Below, in pieces: positions 1 to 7,415 of a stretch of DNA of 11,791 nucleotides. Made by a program: the position numbers and the translations under genes. Source of the DNA: Candidatus Methanophagales archaeon (GTDB lineage: Archaea > Halobacteriota > Syntropharchaeia > Alkanophagales > Methanospirareceae); assembly GCA_030668065.1 (NCBI GenBank), contig DAOUUS010000025.1, forward strand, positions 1 to 11,791, given 5' to 3'. The stretch's first letter is position 1; every line of letters starts with the position of its first letter. The notes below the pieces were generated by a model. That model was not told the DNA's origin. It worked only from the letters and a program-made list of their open reading frames with translations, and ran no database searches.

Positions 1-1257
1 AACCGCATTTGCTCCTCCACTATTAATCCCTTCATAGCCACGATAATAACATTTGCCTTTTACCTTATTAACCGTATCAAAAGCTTTTCCCGGTAGTGTT
101 AGCCACGGGGACAGCTTGTTCTTTTCATCTGATGGATAAGCTTGGAGTTCTATTCTGCTGGTCCTCTTTGATACCTCCTCTAAACTGTCCTTCAGGTCTA
201 TTCTCTCGTTCTTCTTCTTTCTCCACAGCACATACCTTACAGGATATTTTGTCTCTCCTTTCTTTTTTACGAAAATTGCCGATGTTCTGTTGCTTGCACC
301 CTCAAAAGGATTTATCTCCACGAGGTCATGTACCTTCACCACCTTCAATGGCTTTTCTTTTATCTTTCCCTCTTTTTGCTCTCTTATTTTAAATTGTCTA
401 AAACCCTCACCCGCTCCTTTCGTCTTGAATACTGTTTGTGTAATCAAGAATCCAAAATTACCACCGTCCTTCAAATACCTATCCAGGCATCTGTAAGAGA
501 AAAGAATGGAGATGTCCTTTTTACCACCTCCAAGTCGAGCTGCCATACCACTCAAAGTGAAGAGTCTGTAATCTTTCCACATCTCTTTTGTTCCATCTCT
601 GTAATTCTCAGGCAAGTTCTCCCAATTCACCCACGGCGGATTCCCTGCCACGAAGTCGAACTTATCCTGGAGCAAAGGAGCAAAAGAATTTTTTAGAATA
701 CGAGTCCATATCCTGTTCTTGCCTTCTTCCTCCAGTTCTGCGAGTTTACGAAAAAGTCCATTCAAGACATAAATCTCGTTCTCGTTTAATTTTGCCCCGA
801 ACCTTGAAACTTCCTTCTTCACTCTTTCTTCAAATTCGTCCTCAGAAAATCCAGGCGTCCTCACCACAATCATCCACAACCGCAAGTACTTTCGACAGCA
901 GCCCTTAACCACACCTATCGGTATTTGAAACTCTCCAGCTTCTGTTTTCAAGCTGTATGCGTAACTACCGAAGACCGTAGGCTTCCTTTCCGCGAGAATG
1001 GAATCCGCAAAATAAACCGGTATTTCTATGTCTCCGCTCTTATATTTTATCAACTTACCCCGAGCGATGAGATAATTTGTTCTCGCTGCCAGCACCGCTA
1101 AAGGGTTCAGGTCGTAGCCCACGATGTTCTTCAATATCCCTTCTAAAGCTTCTGTTTCATCAATAAAATGGTCAAGTGCATATTGTCTTGCCCGCTTTAT
1201 CGCTAATACAAGAAAAGTACCACTGCCACAGGCAGGGTCAAGAACTCTTTTTTTTTT
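1..1257 (-). CDS. N6-adenine methyltransferase core and start of target-recognition domain (fragment, runs off left edge)
   Basis: The minus-strand frame is open from about 1278 down to base 1 with no stop. It encodes methyltransferase motif I DPACGSG at 1219-1239 (binding S-adenosylmethionine), GYDLNPLAV shortly after (motif II region), and the catalytic motif IV NPPW at 631-642 within FVAGNPPWVNWENLP. Near the left edge GYEGINSGGANAV resembles the start of the C-terminal specificity domain of type IIG enzymes. There is no ATG before the one at 871-873, which lies well after motif I, so this part cannot make a functional methyltransferase unless joined to the upstream frame by slippage at the A10 run. 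The 3' end lies outside the window. Family assignment is firm; expression is doubtful. Confidence 0.75.
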
Positions 1258-2039
1258 ACATTGCCATCGTACCCAACTTCAGAAATAACGAGTTCTGCGA
1301 GCCAATCAGGCGTGTAATACTCGCCTAAATCGTGCCTTATCTTCTTTGGAACGAGATATTGATACAGTCGCTTTAGCAAATCCTTTACCTCTTCCGGTTC
1401 GTGCTCCAGTGTCGCAGGTTCATATTCAGAAAGTGTTTTCGCAAGTTTACTCACTGCTTCTCCTATTTGCTCATCCCACACGTCCAGATACCAGCCGAAA
1501 TAGTCGCCCTCTAAAAAGTTCTTTATTCCTATCGCACTTGAGAATATGTCGCCATCTTCAACGTCTCGCAGCGTATTCTTAAGCTCTTCATGCCCTTGGT
1601 AATATGCCTCTTCAAATTTCTTCAAATATGACTGAAGATAACTGTCACCCGAAGAAACCGCAACTTCCGCCGCCAGTAACTTCATCACAAGCGCATAATA
1701 AGTGTGGACAGCGAAAAGAAGCCTTTCATAATCCATTTCATCTGCACTTAGACCATAAGCTTTTTCCAATCCTTTTATTTTATCCGGTGAGTAGCCACAA
1801 ACATGCCCAAATACACGCTCCCAATCGTCAAATAGCACTTCCACCTTATTATTATTATGCCCCTTATTTCTGTTCAGTGCTTCATAAAAGACGTTTACGA
1901 TTGTCTTAGCTATCGGACTTCCTGCTCCGAGGTCATTATTCAAGGATTCGACTCTGAGCGCTTTCCTCCTTAATCCCCTGAGCGCCTCAAGAAACGTAAG
2001 TATCGTGTGCCCATTTACAGGATACGGACCTTCGGACAC
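1203..2039 (-). CDS. Central connector region of the type IIG-like enzyme (fragment)
   Basis: This is the middle segment of the interrupted enzyme, in the same frame as the nuclease fragment upstream. The coordinates start at the first possible start codon, a GTG (WVSEGPYPV), but conserved-looking sequence continues upstream to the TAA at 2103-2105, so the GTG is probably an internal valine. The segment is mostly helical and ends with RHDLGEYYTPDWLAE (about residues 235-249), the region that precedes motif I in Eco57I-type methyltransferases. The last 14 residues (EFLTLPVAVVLFLY) are out of frame: they follow the A10 run and do not resemble the family. The true product continues in the next frame with RVLDPACGSGTFLVLA. 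No independent function is expected for this piece. Confidence 0.6.
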   Translation of the reverse strand: MSEGPYPVNGHTILTFLEALRGLRRKALRVESLNNDLGAGSPIAKTIVNVFYEALNRNKGHNNNKVEVLFDDWERVFGHVCGYSPDKIKGLEKAYGLSADEMDYERLLFAVHTYYALVMKLLAAEVAVSSGDSYLQSYLKKFEEAYYQGHEELKNTLRDVEDGDIFSSAIGIKNFLEGDYFGWYLDVWDEQIGEAVSKLAKTLSEYEPATLEHEPEEVKDLLKRLYQYLVPKKIRHDLGEYYTPDWLAELVISEVGYDGNVKKKEFLTLPVAVVLFLY

Positions 2040-2102
2040 CCAACTCTTCCTAAATCTAACAAACCCGATCTGGTAACCATCTAAAACGACACCAAAATAT
2101 TT

Positions 2103-2441
2103 TTAATAATCCTCAACAGACGGTGTTAATTGTTCAATATAACCTATCACCTGCTCCTTTGCATGTTTAAAGCCAGCAGGCTGTTCAAAAGTGCTGGGCT
2201 TCTCGTATTCTATTACTACCCGCCCATAAAAAGCATCAATCCTGCCTTCAACTAACGTGCCTTTGCCTGTTCTGAATTCATAATGCACATAGTTCGCTAT
2301 ACCAAGCCGGTCAAGGACATTTTTTATGATATGCTCTGTATTAATCCTGAGATCTTCTTCGTTATTAGCAGCTCTCGCTGCTAACACGATTTTATCGGCT
2401 ACCTCTTTCGCATCAGCCTCGATAATTACTTTTTCTGCCAT
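2103..2441 (-). CDS. N-terminal nuclease domain of the type IIG-like enzyme (112 aa fragment)
   Basis: This is the 5' part of the interrupted restriction-modification gene and could be translated alone as a 112-residue protein. The sequence shows a RecB/PD-(D/E)XK-like core: Asp69 in GRIDAFYG, then VVIEYEKP with Glu78 and Glu80, then QVIGY at 97-101, which fits the QxxxY motif of RecB-type nucleases. The usual lysine of the E-x-K motif is Glu80 here, followed by Lys81. An E-x-E site is known in BamHI, so loss of activity does not follow automatically. The ATG at 2441 has only a weak upstream GGTAA. The preceding Rad50-like gene ends 41 bp before it. The TAA stop at 2103-2105 is in frame with the next fragment and truncates the protein right after the nuclease domain. 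Confidence 0.7.
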   Translation of the reverse strand: MAEKVIIEADAKEVADKIVLAARAANNEEDLRINTEHIIKNVLDRLGIANYVHYEFRTGKGTLVEGRIDAFYGRVVIEYEKPSTFEQPAGFKHAKEQVIGYIEQLTPSVEDY

Positions 2442-2482
2442 TACGCTTACCGTTTAAAATATCTTATATCAGGTTAAATATC

Positions 2483-5245
2483 CTACCCCTCCATCCGAAC
2501 CCAACTCACCCCTTCCTCATCTTCCGTCACCCTCAACACGTACTCCATATAATCCTTCACCTCCTCGATATGCGTAATCAAAAATATCTGCCGGAACTTC
2601 TTCGACAGCTCATTCAACGCCGTAATTATATTCCGCTTCCGAAGCGCATCCTGCGACCCGAAAATCTCATCCAGAATAATAAAATTCGTTTGAATCGCGC
2701 TTCTTTCCGTGACAACCGCAGAAATCGCCAACCTCAAACACAGATTCGCTAAGTCCTCCTCACCACCCGAAAAACGGTTTATTTCGTACGGCGTCCCTTC
2801 ATCGTAAATAAACACATCATAATTCTCATCCAGCTCAAGCTTACTGTATTTACCATCCGTTAACATCCTCAGCATATCCGATGCAGAATCAGAAAGCATC
2901 GGCCGAATCATACCCACCATATAAACCTTGAAGTCGTTCATTATCTTCTCAAGCAAATTTAGATACATAATCGCCGTCTCTTCAGCCTCTTTCTCGGCTA
3001 TTAACCGTTTCTGCTCCGCTATCTCCGCTAGCACACGTTCTATATCCTTGCATACGTTCTCGAATTCGTTTCGTTTTTCCAAAAGCTTCAGCTTCATCTG
3101 GCTCAATTCCTCTCGCTTACGTTCATATCCGGCCTTCTGCGCCACATACGCCATCTTATCAAACGCTAAATCGCCTATCTGCCGTTGCAACGCAGTTATA
3201 CCCTCTACAACTTTGCGCTCCAAGTCGCTTAACCGCTGCATGTCAATCTTAACCTCTGCCGTCCTCGCTATTTCCGCGCGTAACCCGACTATCTCACGAT
3301 ATACCATTTCAAGCCGTTTTAATACAGAAACAACGTCTTTGTATGCGTTCTCATCAAACTCTACATTTATAATAGGCGCCAAATCGGTTATTACCGATTC
3401 CAACTCTTTATTCCAGCGATTCAACTCACGCTCTTCTTGCTCTATTTTCAACTCTAACTCTTTCCGCTGCATAAGTCGTTTCTCAAGCTCGTTTAGCGTT
3501 GAAATAACAGTTTTATATACGTTCTCGTCAAATTCAATACCTTCAAAAACTTTCAAATCTGCTAATAACGCCTTTAACTCTGCTTTCCTGTCTCGCAATT
3601 CTTTTTCTTCCGTCTCTATCTTCACGTCCAGCGCACGCTTCTTCGTTAGCCGTTTCTCCATGTCCTTGTCCTCAATTATGGCTGAACTCTCTTCCTTCTC
3701 CTTAGACGCCAGTTCGTCTTTCTTAGTTTTGTATTCGCTAACACCCGAATGATATCTCTCCTTCTTGGCTGCTATCTCATCACGTAACTTCATTATCAAC
3801 CCCTCGTAATGCGTTTCCAATTGCCGTTCGCACATCGGGCATTCGCCATCAGGACCTAACTCCACTATCTGCTTCTTTTTCGCTATGCGCTCCATTATCT
3901 CCTTTTTCGTTTGTAACGCCGTAGATTTGAGCGCGCCGAGTGACGAATGCAAGTGCTCCTTTTGCTTTCTTAACGCTTCTATCCTACCCCGCACCTCATC
4001 CAACCGTTCCTCGAGACCTTCAAACTCTTTTCGCTCGGCACACAAACTCTTTTCGTTCTCTTCTCTTACACCTATTTCCTGTACCGTCCTCTGTTTTCTT
4101 CTCTGTAGCTCTTCCTTTTGCTGATATTTAGTACGTATAACCTCCAGCTCTTCCTTTTGCTGCACTTGCGATTCAATCGCAGCTTCGAGACCTGCGAAAT
4201 CCAATATTTCCGCTTTCAACCCTTCTAGCACTTCTTCTCGGTCCCGTATCTCCGCGGTTATACTCTCCTTTCTCGTCACCAGCTCTTTTTTACGCCGATA
4301 GCTCTCACGTATCGCCACCAGCTCATCTTTTTTAGCCCGTGACGCGAAATACTGTTCTTCTTTGCTCTCTATCGCAACAAGCCTATTATTCTTAGCACGC
4401 AAATCCGTAAGCTCTCTTTCTTTCTCTTCACGCCTCTTCCTCGTATTCTCTAAGTCGCGTCTTCGCTCGCCTAACTTAGTGCTCAAGTCCACGTAAATAT
4501 CGTATTTCCGTGTCGTGGTCTCCAGCTCGTGCCTGGCGGTTTCTGTTTCTTTCTCTTTCACCGTCTTCGAAGCTTCCATATCCGTTATAACAGGCAAAAG
4601 CACCTCTTTCGTCTTACTCTGTTCTTCGTATTCGGTGTTAAGCACTTCTAGCTTCGTGTTACCTTCTTTATCCACGGTTGCTGATAAAATGCCCTCTATC
4701 TTCTTCGCTTTGCCTCTTTTATCTGTCCTTATCGTCTGTACACTCTTTTCTATCCGTTCTATACCAAGCATACGCAGTATGAGCTTTTTACGTTCCGCTG
4801 CTTTCATTGACGACAGTGCATTCAACTCTTTCTGTCGCGCGAAGACCGAAGTGAAGAAGGACTGGTAATCCATACCGATTTTATCTTCTATTACTCCTGT
4901 TACCTCCTCCGCGTTGTTCGTTATGAGTTTACCATTAATAAGAAGGCTTGCTTTTGGCACTAAATTCTTGCCTGCCATTTCTCTTACTACTTTATAGCTG
5001 TCACCTTCCAGCTCGAACTCCAGGGCTACACGGCATGCTTCATTTTGGGGCGTACCCTCACGTTTTATGAACTCCTTCTTCGTCCTTGCTGCGTGATGCC
5101 CGAACAGGACCCAGCCTATCGCTTCTACTAAAGTCGTTTTCCCTACGCCGTTCAATCCGATAATACCGATAACGCCATCCGGGAACTCGACATCCGCATT
5201 CTTATATTTCCGGTAATTCCGTAGTGTTATCGCTTTTAATAGCAT
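2483..5245 (-). CDS. rad50: Rad50/SbcC-like zinc-hook ATPase (920 aa)
   Basis: This is an ABC-type ATPase of the Rad50/SMC class, which normally tethers and processes DNA ends with the nuclease Mre11. Visible parts are Walker A GLNGVGKTT at 30-38, a Q-loop glutamine near 138 (FARQKE), and long charged coiled coils at about 160-460 and 480-760. A central zinc hook CPMC sits at 469-472, almost exactly mid-protein. The ABC signature FSGGEE is at 825-830 and Walker B IILDE at 856-860, followed by a switch histidine in LITHIEE. The length fits archaeal Rad50 (about 850-920). No Mre11, HerA or NurA gene adjoins it: upstream is divergent pdxT, downstream the broken restriction enzyme. A GAGGTGA ribosome site ends 13 bases before the ATG, a long spacing, and an in-frame TGA lies further upstream, so the ATG at 5245 is the best start. 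A solitary SbcC-like paralogue with a defence role is the alternative. Confidence 0.88.
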   Translation of the reverse strand: MLLKAITLRNYRKYKNADVEFPDGVIGIIGLNGVGKTTLVEAIGWVLFGHHAARTKKEFIKREGTPQNEACRVALEFELEGDSYKVVREMAGKNLVPKASLLINGKLITNNAEEVTGVIEDKIGMDYQSFFTSVFARQKELNALSSMKAAERKKLILRMLGIERIEKSVQTIRTDKRGKAKKIEGILSATVDKEGNTKLEVLNTEYEEQSKTKEVLLPVITDMEASKTVKEKETETARHELETTTRKYDIYVDLSTKLGERRRDLENTRKRREEKERELTDLRAKNNRLVAIESKEEQYFASRAKKDELVAIRESYRRKKELVTRKESITAEIRDREEVLEGLKAEILDFAGLEAAIESQVQQKEELEVIRTKYQQKEELQRRKQRTVQEIGVREENEKSLCAERKEFEGLEERLDEVRGRIEALRKQKEHLHSSLGALKSTALQTKKEIMERIAKKKQIVELGPDGECPMCERQLETHYEGLIMKLRDEIAAKKERYHSGVSEYKTKKDELASKEKEESSAIIEDKDMEKRLTKKRALDVKIETEEKELRDRKAELKALLADLKVFEGIEFDENVYKTVISTLNELEKRLMQRKELELKIEQEERELNRWNKELESVITDLAPIINVEFDENAYKDVVSVLKRLEMVYREIVGLRAEIARTAEVKIDMQRLSDLERKVVEGITALQRQIGDLAFDKMAYVAQKAGYERKREELSQMKLKLLEKRNEFENVCKDIERVLAEIAEQKRLIAEKEAEETAIMYLNLLEKIMNDFKVYMVGMIRPMLSDSASDMLRMLTDGKYSKLELDENYDVFIYDEGTPYEINRFSGGEEDLANLCLRLAISAVVTERSAIQTNFIILDEIFGSQDALRKRNIITALNELSKKFRQIFLITHIEEVKDYMEYVLRVTEDEEGVSWVRMEG

Positions 5246-5379
5246 ATCGCCATCTACTTCACCTCTTCCTAATTTGTTGGTAGTGCTTCATCTTTGGTTT
5301 GAATTCGCCTCATCCATGAATGGCAGGATGCCAACGCAAGATTTACTTATTCGCTAAATCCTCTTTAATATTCTTAAGG

Positions 5380-5390
5380 TAAATATTTTA
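5380..5390. promoter_or_regulatory. Candidate TATA element in divergent Rad50-like/pdxT intergenic region
   Basis: The 223 bp between the Rad50-like gene and pdxT contain no convincing gene. The most AT-rich part, about 5360-5395, includes TAAATATTTTA, close to an archaeal TATA box and nearly symmetrical, so it could serve either direction. It lies about 80 bases before the pdxT start and 135 before the Rad50-like start. No clear BRE was seen. This is a weak, position-based call. Confidence 0.25.
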
Positions 5391-5468
5391 GCATTTTTGT
5401 AGATTGTGAAAACACGACTAAACTGTTGCGACACAATGGTATTCAGATAAAGGGAATGGTTGACTGCG

Positions 5469-6071
5469 ATGAAGATAGGCGTAATTGCGATACAGGGGAA
5501 TGTGGAAGAGCACGTCAGGGCATTGGAGAAAACGTTAGCAGAGCGCGAAGAAAAAGGCGTGGTAGTGAAGATAAAGCATAGAGGACTAGTTGAGTCCTGT
5601 GATGCCATAGTCATACCGGGCGGAGAGAGCACAACCATTGGTAGGTTAATGGACCGAGAAGGCATCATTGCCGAGCTAAAAGCAGCCTCGAACGAGGGTA
5701 AAAAAATAATGGGCACATGTGCAGGTCTGGTATTACTCGCGAAAGAAGGAGATCCCGAAGTCGTAAAGACCGGCCAGCCATTGCTCGGCTTAATGGACGT
5801 AAGAGTGAAGCGGAACGCATTTGGCAGGCAGAAGGAATCTTTTGAGGCGTTGCTAAAGCTGAGTATTTTTGACGATGTTTTTCCGGCTGTGTTCATTCGA
5901 GCGCCAATTATAACTCATGCCGCTGATTCGGTAGAAGTGTTAGCCACGCTAAAGGGGCATATAGTGGCTGCTAAACAAGCGAACATAATGGCACTTTCTT
6001 TTCACCCGGAACTTACGGAAGATCGAAGAATTCATCATTATTTCCTTGATTATCCCTCTTTAAGGAATTAA
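5469..6071 (+). CDS. pdxT: Pyridoxal 5'-phosphate synthase glutaminase subunit PdxT
   Basis: PdxT hydrolyses glutamine and passes ammonia to PdxS, which makes pyridoxal 5'-phosphate from ribose 5-phosphate and glyceraldehyde 3-phosphate in the cytoplasm (DXP-independent vitamin B6 pathway). The 200-residue protein has the class I glutaminase features of the family: MKIGVIAIQGNVEEH at the N-terminus, the oxyanion loop PGGESTTIGRL at 50-60, nucleophile Cys84 in GTCAG, and His179 and Glu181 in SFHPELT. The start chosen is the ATG at 5469, because PdxT proteins typically begin with M-K/R-IGV; a TTG at 5460 (AGGGA just upstream) would add three residues. No pdxS is in the window, so the partner is encoded elsewhere. 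It converges on the aIF2-gamma gene with 20 bp between the stops. Confidence 0.95.
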   Translation: MKIGVIAIQGNVEEHVRALEKTLAEREEKGVVVKIKHRGLVESCDAIVIPGGESTTIGRLMDREGIIAELKAASNEGKKIMGTCAGLVLLAKEGDPEVVKTGQPLLGLMDVRVKRNAFGRQKESFEALLKLSIFDDVFPAVFIRAPIITHAADSVEVLATLKGHIVAAKQANIMALSFHPELTEDRRIHHYFLDYPSLRN

Positions 6072-6091
6072 AATGTAATCCCGGATAATCC

Positions 6092-7288
6092 TTATAGTAT
6101 TGAGCCAGCACCTATCAAGTGCCATCTTGCGCTTATTTTCCTGCCTATTGCGACACGAGTGCCTTCTTTTGCACATACGGGTCGGCTTAGTTTTACATTT
6201 ATCGTGTCCTTCGTCACTCTTTTTACCTCGCCCATCGTGATTGATGTACCCACACTTAGCATTAAACTTTCACTCACTTTTATCGCCGTTATCTCCATCT
6301 CCTTTGCCACACCAACAACACGTTTAAGTAAGTGAAATTGGATAGAAAGTTCAGTCCGGGTCGGTGGCAAAGAGCCAACCAGACCCACACACTGCCCCAC
6401 GAGTGAGTCTTCAATAGTCATGCTCGGGTCCAACTTTGTGCCCACACCTATTAGTCCACCGGGCGTTACCTCGTTTTGATTCTCACCACCAGCCATTATA
6501 GAAGTTACCTCAGTCTCTATCGGTATCCAATTTTCCTTACCCCCCGAAGTCACCATTCGACCTGGTTTTATCTCTAACATATCGCCCACACGTAACGTGC
6601 CTAAGAGCAATGAACCACCGATTACGCCACCTTTTATATCTTCTATCGGCGTTCCGGGCTTATTCACATCAAAAGAGCGTGCGATATACATTTGTGGAGT
6701 TTCATCAGAAGTGTGAGAGGGTGTGGGTATTGTTTGCTCTATGCTCTGTATCAACATGTCCATATTCGCGGATTGCTGCGCTGAGATCGGGATAATAGGT
6801 GAGTTCTCGGCAATCGTGCCTTTAACAAATTCCTTTATCTGTGCATAATGCGCTATTGCTTCCTCGCGCGATACGAGATCTACTTTGTTCTGTGCAATTA
6901 CCGTATTCGCTATCCCAACTATGTCCAGAGCCATCAAGTGCTCCTTCGTCTGTGGCTGTGGGCATGGTTCCGTAGCCGCAATAAGCAGAACCGCACCGTC
7001 CATTATTGCAGCGCCACTTAACATTGTCGCCATTAACGCTTCGTGGCCAGGCGAATCAACAAAAGAAACAGTTCGTAACTCTTCGGTCTTTGACCCGCAA
7101 TGCGTGCATAGCTCGTCCACCGTATAACAATCCGGCTCTTTACAAACCGGGCATTTCCTGAATGTGGCATCTGCGTAACCCAGCCGGATAGATATGCCAC
7201 GTCTTATCTCCTCGCTGTGCCTGTCCGCCCATTCACCAGACAAAGCATTCACTAAGGTCGTCTTACCATGATCCACGTGCCCTACCAT
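6092..7288 (-). CDS. eif2g: Translation initiation factor 2 subunit gamma (aIF2-gamma)
   Basis: This GTPase carries initiator methionyl-tRNA to the small ribosomal subunit as part of archaeal aIF2. The sequence shows G1 GHVDHGKT (3-10), the switch region RRGISIRLGYAD (29-40), a zinc knuckle with Cys46, Cys49, Cys61 and Cys64, G3 DSPGH (78-82), G4 NKVD (134-137) and SAQ (169-171). Two beta-barrel domains follow to residue 398. The listed start is the first ATG, but it sits inside the conserved first strand: the codons before it read PSVNIG, exactly the family sequence, and the frame is open back to a TAA at 7331-7333 with no ATG, GTG or TTG. Initiation may be at a non-standard codon after the GAGGGGG site near 7325-7330. 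Alternatively, one base is missing from that G run, which would join the frame to a GTG further upstream. Function is certain; the N-terminus is not. Confidence 0.95.
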   Translation of the reverse strand: MVGHVDHGKTTLVNALSGEWADRHSEEIRRGISIRLGYADATFRKCPVCKEPDCYTVDELCTHCGSKTEELRTVSFVDSPGHEALMATMLSGAAIMDGAVLLIAATEPCPQPQTKEHLMALDIVGIANTVIAQNKVDLVSREEAIAHYAQIKEFVKGTIAENSPIIPISAQQSANMDMLIQSIEQTIPTPSHTSDETPQMYIARSFDVNKPGTPIEDIKGGVIGGSLLLGTLRVGDMLEIKPGRMVTSGGKENWIPIETEVTSIMAGGENQNEVTPGGLIGVGTKLDPSMTIEDSLVGQCVGLVGSLPPTRTELSIQFHLLKRVVGVAKEMEITAIKVSESLMLSVGTSITMGEVKRVTKDTINVKLSRPVCAKEGTRVAIGRKISARWHLIGAGSIL

Positions 7289-7415
7289 TCCGATATTAAC
7301 CGAAGGCTTTGTCGTTTTTCTTACCCCCTCTTAGCTAAACTTTTTATTTCCACTTCTCTTTTAAACAAACACGATTAATAAAAGTTTTCTATATTGTAGG
7401 GGTTGTGGTGAAAAG
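7289..7415. promoter_or_regulatory. Divergent promoter region between aIF2-gamma and acyl-CoA dehydrogenase genes
   Basis: This 127 bp gap separates two divergent genes. AT-rich stretches that could act as TATA elements are CTTTTAAACA around 7359-7368, readable in both directions, and ATTAATAAAAG at 7374-7384 for the plus strand. A GGTGA ribosome site at 7407-7411 lies four bases before the dehydrogenase ATG. The left end of the gap (7289-7330) is probably still coding sequence of aIF2-gamma, as explained in that entry. Confidence 0.35.

Larger units (their letters stand above)
1..2441 (-). pseudogene. Interrupted type IIG (Eco57I-like) restriction enzyme/adenine methyltransferase, 3' end beyond window
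   Basis: Three consecutive minus-strand reading frames together spell one protein of at least 800 residues with the order typical of fused type IIG enzymes: RecB-like nuclease, helical connector, N6-adenine methyltransferase (motifs DPACGSG and NPPW) and the start of a target-recognition domain. Such enzymes methylate adenine with S-adenosylmethionine and cut unmodified DNA. Two lesions interrupt it. The TAA at 2103-2105 is in frame on both sides, and the text after it (KYFGVVLDGYQIGFVRF) reads on as the expected continuation. At the A10 run near 1248-1257 the frame must shift by one base to reach motif I. The gene lies 41 bp downstream of the Rad50-like gene and could be co-transcribed with it. 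Alternatives are two or three separately translated polypeptides, slippage-mediated expression, or sequencing error. I am sure of the family and unsure whether the gene is functional. Confidence 0.8.

Noticed and set aside
96..908. Several overlapping plus-strand frames of 68-122 codons.
   Set aside because: They lie opposite the methyltransferase fragment, which has clear motifs and an uninterrupted frame to the window edge; the plus-strand products are low-complexity shadows.
2474..2485. The Rad50-like gene ends in TAG, so pyrrolysine read-through was considered.
   Set aside because: Read-through would add only two more residues before a TAA, and the protein is already complete after the Walker B and switch regions.
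2928..3752. A 274-codon open frame on the plus strand inside the Rad50-like gene.
   Set aside because: It is antisense to the coiled-coil region; its serine/phenylalanine-rich text is what Lys/Glu-rich codons give on the opposite strand, with no motif and no ribosome site.
5246..5330. Two tiny frames (MDEANSNQR, then MKHYQQIRKR) linked by ATGA before the Rad50-like start, resembling leader peptides.
   Set aside because: They are 9-10 codons long in arbitrary sequence with no attenuator-like structure; chance is the simpler explanation.
5354..5896. A 180-codon minus-strand frame overlapping pdxT.
   Set aside because: It is antisense to the unmistakable pdxT and has no recognisable features.
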